In this document: in pieces, positions 3,725 through 5,743 of the stretch
Position numbering within the stretch: position 1 is the stretch's first letter
Layout of the letters: each line of letters opens with the position of its first letter
Assembly (NCBI GenBank): GCA_003154855.1
Contig: PMEV01000374.1
Coordinates: 195 to 5,937, forward strand
DNA length: 5,743 nucleotides
Direction: 5' to 3'
From: Bryobacterales bacterium
GTDB lineage: Bacteria > Acidobacteriota > Terriglobia > Bryobacterales > Bryobacteraceae
Position numbers and translations under genes: made by a program
The notes under the pieces: generated by a model
The model's database searches: none
What the model was told of the DNA's origin: nothing
What the model saw: only the letters and a program-made list of their open reading frames with translations

Positions 3725-5743
3725 CTACTTGGGTGGCGCCTCCGCGGCGCTGCGCTGGTAGCGTTCCAGGGCCGCGCGCAGCATACGCGCCAGTGGCTCG
3801 TTCTTGTCCGCCTCGGCCAGGTCCAGTGCCCGGCGGATGGCGCTCGCCGCGTCGGCCGGCCGCCCCACCTTGCTGTACGCCGCTCCCAGCGCCGCCAGGC
3901 ACTGCCATTGTTTGCCGCCGCTCAAGTCCACCGCCTTTTCCAAGTGCGGAATCGCGTCGCTGAAGTTGCCCCGCAGCCCCAGCGCGTAGGCGAGATTGAA
4001 ACGGTACTCGACCGACTCCGGATTCAGCGCCACGGCCTTCTCCAGGTGAGAGACCGCCTCGTCCGTCCGGCCCGCCTTGGCCAGCGCCGTGCCGAGCTTG
4101 CTCCGGACCTCGGCGAGGCCCGGCGCCAGTTCCACGGCCTTGTTCAGATGCTCGAGCGCCTCCGCGGCTTGACCCTTCTCAAACAGTTCCACTCCCAGGT
4201 CGGCTTCGACGCCGGCATTGTCGGGATCCAGCGTCAGAGACTTGCGGTAGTTGGCGATGGCCTCGTCCCCCTTGCCGGTTTGCGCCAGCACCAACGCCAG
4301 CCGGGCATACCAAACCGGGCGGTCCGGGGCGATGTCGCAGGCTTTCCGGTACTCCGCGGCCGCTTCGGCGAACTGGCCCGTCTCGGCCAGCGCATAGCCG
4401 AGGTTGTAGTGCGCATCGCCGTCCGTGGCGTCCATCTGAAGGGCTCGCCGCCACTCCGGGATGGCTTCCCCCATCTGGTTCTTGTCCATGAGCTCCCGGG
4501 CCAGGTTGAATACCCCATAGAATTCGGTCGCTTGCGGGTCGATCTTTTCGATACCGTCCTGGGGGATGTTCACGAACTCCGGTATGTTCACCGCGCGGTT
4601 CGCGGCGGTCGAGTTCTCGATAAGGATAGGCGGCGTGTCGTTGCCCTGTTCGTCCAGATGCGTGAGAAACATCTGCGTGTAGGGCGTGCGGGACTTGGAC
4701 GAGAATACCAGCCAGCGCCCATTGGGCGAGAAGCTGTGCCAGGAGTTCATCAGGCTCATGTTCGCCCCCAGCGGCCGGGCCGTGCCGCCTGCAAAGGGCA
4801 CGATGTAAAGCCGGCTGTCGGGGCGCATCAGCAGGCCGTTCTTGCACTGGACATAGATGATCCACCGGCCGTCGGGCGACACCTTGGGAAAATTGTTGCT
4901 CTTGCCGTTCCCGGAGGCTCCCACGATCCGCTCGGCCTCGCCGCCCCGGCCGTTGTTGAAGGGGATGCGGTACAGGTCGTACTGGACCTGGGTTTCATTC
5001 GGATCGTTGGCGTACTCCGGCGCCTTGGCTCCGGGCGGATAGGGATCCCGGGCTTCCGCCCGGCTGAAGACCAGGTACTTTCCGTCCGGGCTCCAGAAGG
5101 CGCCGGCGTGTACGAAGCGCGGGTCGTCGGCGCCGGGAAGCGGCCGCAGCTTGCCCTCCTCCCGGCTGTACCAGCTCAGGATGCCGCGAGTCGGATAAAA
5201 GACCTGACTGAAACGGTAGTCGTTGTAGCCGGCGTTGAAGAGGCGATTCAAGAGCCGTGCCAGACCTCGGGCGTTGGGGATGGCCTGCGTAACCGGATCT
5301 TCGGTCGACGTTACCACCGACCGGCCGTCCGGCGAAACCTGCGACATGAACCCGAACCGCTTCTTGGCGGGCTCGGAGCTTTTGGCCGGTCCCTCCTGAA
5401 ACGAACTCCAGCGGATCACATCCCGATTGCGGATGGTCATCTGCTTCGCCACCGGAAGGAGAGCGTACAGCCCCTTATCGTTAGAAGGTCCGTCGACGTC
5501 CAACCCCAGGGTCTTGCCGTCGCGCGAAAAGGAATGGCAATTGACGCAGGTGGGAAGATGCTCCATCACCACATGGCTCTGGGGATCGCCGATGTTGCGC
5601 AGCCGCCATTTGATGAGCGGGACGGCAAATGGCGGCAGCGGCTGGATCACGCCCTTCACGGTAGGCGACAGCATCAGCGGGACGTCGCGGTAGAAGATGG
5701 GAGCGCCGACGGGATCGGGGGACGTGCCGATCGTCACGCTGCC
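3725..5743 (-). CDS. PD40 beta-propeller / TPR protein with a CxxCH heme-type motif, 5' end cut by window edge
   Basis: Large, probably exported or periplasmic protein of unknown role. Numbered from an in-frame GTG at 5737, 670 residues are visible, but the frame is still open at the right edge and the opening residues do not look like an N-terminus or signal peptide, so the true start is probably outside. In order: C64-V-N-C67-H68, a CxxCH motif of covalent c-type heme sites; PD40/TolB-like propeller motifs SPDG at 135 and 216 (WSPDGKYLVFS), 287 (VSPDGRWIIYV) and SPNG at 337 (FSPNGRWLVFSS); then seven TPRs beginning about 405, 439, 473, 507, 541, 575 and 609, an exact 34-residue period (e.g. 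AHYNLGYALAETGQFAEAAA at 442-461). PD40 propellers and TPRs usually bind proteins or glycans. The single heme motif suggests electron transfer or a structural heme, but it could be chance or bind another metal. It converges on the glycosylase gene 19 bases away; no terminator hairpin is visible there. Confidence 0.83.
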   Translation of the reverse strand, partial: GSVTIGTSPDPVGAPIFYRDVPLMLSPTVKGVIQPLPPFAVPLIKWRLRNIGDPQSHVVMEHLPTCVNCHSFSRDGKTLGLDVDGPSNDKGLYALLPVAKQMTIRNRDVIRWSSFQEGPAKSSEPAKKRFGFMSQVSPDGRSVVTSTEDPVTQAIPNARGLARLLNRLFNAGYNDYRFSQVFYPTRGILSWYSREEGKLRPLPGADDPRFVHAGAFWSPDGKYLVFSRAEARDPYPPGAKAPEYANDPNETQVQYDLYRIPFNNGRGGEAERIVGASGNGKSNNFPKVSPDGRWIIYVQCKNGLLMRPDSRLYIVPFAGGTARPLGANMSLMNSWHSFSPNGRWLVFSSKSRTPYTQMFLTHLDEQGNDTPPILIENSTAANRAVNIPEFVNIPQDGIEKIDPQATEFYGVFNLARELMDKNQMGEAIPEWRRALQMDATDGDAHYNLGYALAETGQFAEAAAEYRKACDIAPDRPVWYARLALVLAQTGKGDEAIANYRKSLTLDPDNAGVEADLGVELFEKGQAAEALEHLNKAVELAPGLAEVRSKLGTALAKAGRTDEAVSHLEKAVALNPESVEYRFNLAYALGLRGNFSDAIPHLEKAVDLSGGKQWQCLAALGAAYSKVGRPADAASAIRRALDLAEADKNEPLARMLRAALERYQRSAAEAPPK

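Noticed and set aside
3725..4521. Periodic similarity within this stretch as a DNA repeat or CRISPR-like array
   Set aside because: The periodicity is about 102 bases and corresponds to the 34-residue TPRs of the encoded protein; there are no identical short repeats with unique spacers.
4179..4865. Second minus-strand open frame of 228 codons
   Set aside because: It is an out-of-frame shadow of the PD40/TPR gene, rich in Arg/Pro/Gly, without any recognisable domain.

Overview
GC-rich bacterial DNA. The best hint to the host is the VWA protein at 2064-3047, which reads like the 'VWFA-related Acidobacterial domain' family. Together with the PD40/TPR protein on the right and the abundance of PIN-toxin modules, this suggests an Acidobacteriota genome of the Solibacter/Bryobacter kind. 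That placement is inference from protein style; there is no rRNA or other marker in the window.

Left third (1-2036) is a cluster of three unrelated type II toxin-antitoxin modules, each with a PIN-domain (VapC) toxin. Module 1 (minus strand) is a Phd/YefM-type antitoxin overlapped by 3 bases by a GTG-started VapC that runs off the left edge. Module 2 (plus strand, divergent from module 1) is a ribbon-helix-helix VapB and a complete VapC; its promoter looks positioned to give a leaderless mRNA. Module 3 (minus strand, tail-to-tail with module 2) is a Phd-type antitoxin with an unusual N-terminus, followed by a VapC that is broken: an internal deletion near 1680 has removed about 20 codons, including the expected catalytic Glu, and shifted the frame. 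The last active-site Asp also appears to be replaced by Ala.

Middle (2064-3705): a secreted VWA-domain protein with an intact MIDAS metal site (minus strand), then a 52-base divergent intergenic region, then a compact AlkA-family DNA glycosylase (plus strand) with its HhH motif and catalytic Asp intact.

Right (3725-5743): a large minus-strand protein, incomplete at the right edge, combining a CxxCH heme-type motif, PD40/TolB-like beta-propeller repeats and seven C-terminal TPRs spaced exactly 34 residues apart. It converges on the glycosylase gene with a 19-base gap.

The toxin-antitoxin genes work as self-contained pairs, with antitoxins binding and repressing toxins and their own promoters. 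The three genes on the right are ordinary chromosomal genes with no visible functional link to them. No RNA gene, insertion sequence, CRISPR array or clear rho-independent terminator was seen. No stretch over 300 bases lacks a gene; the largest gap is 575-720. I do not see a convincing new multi-gene system; the most informative signals are the decaying third TA module and the divergent TA control region.
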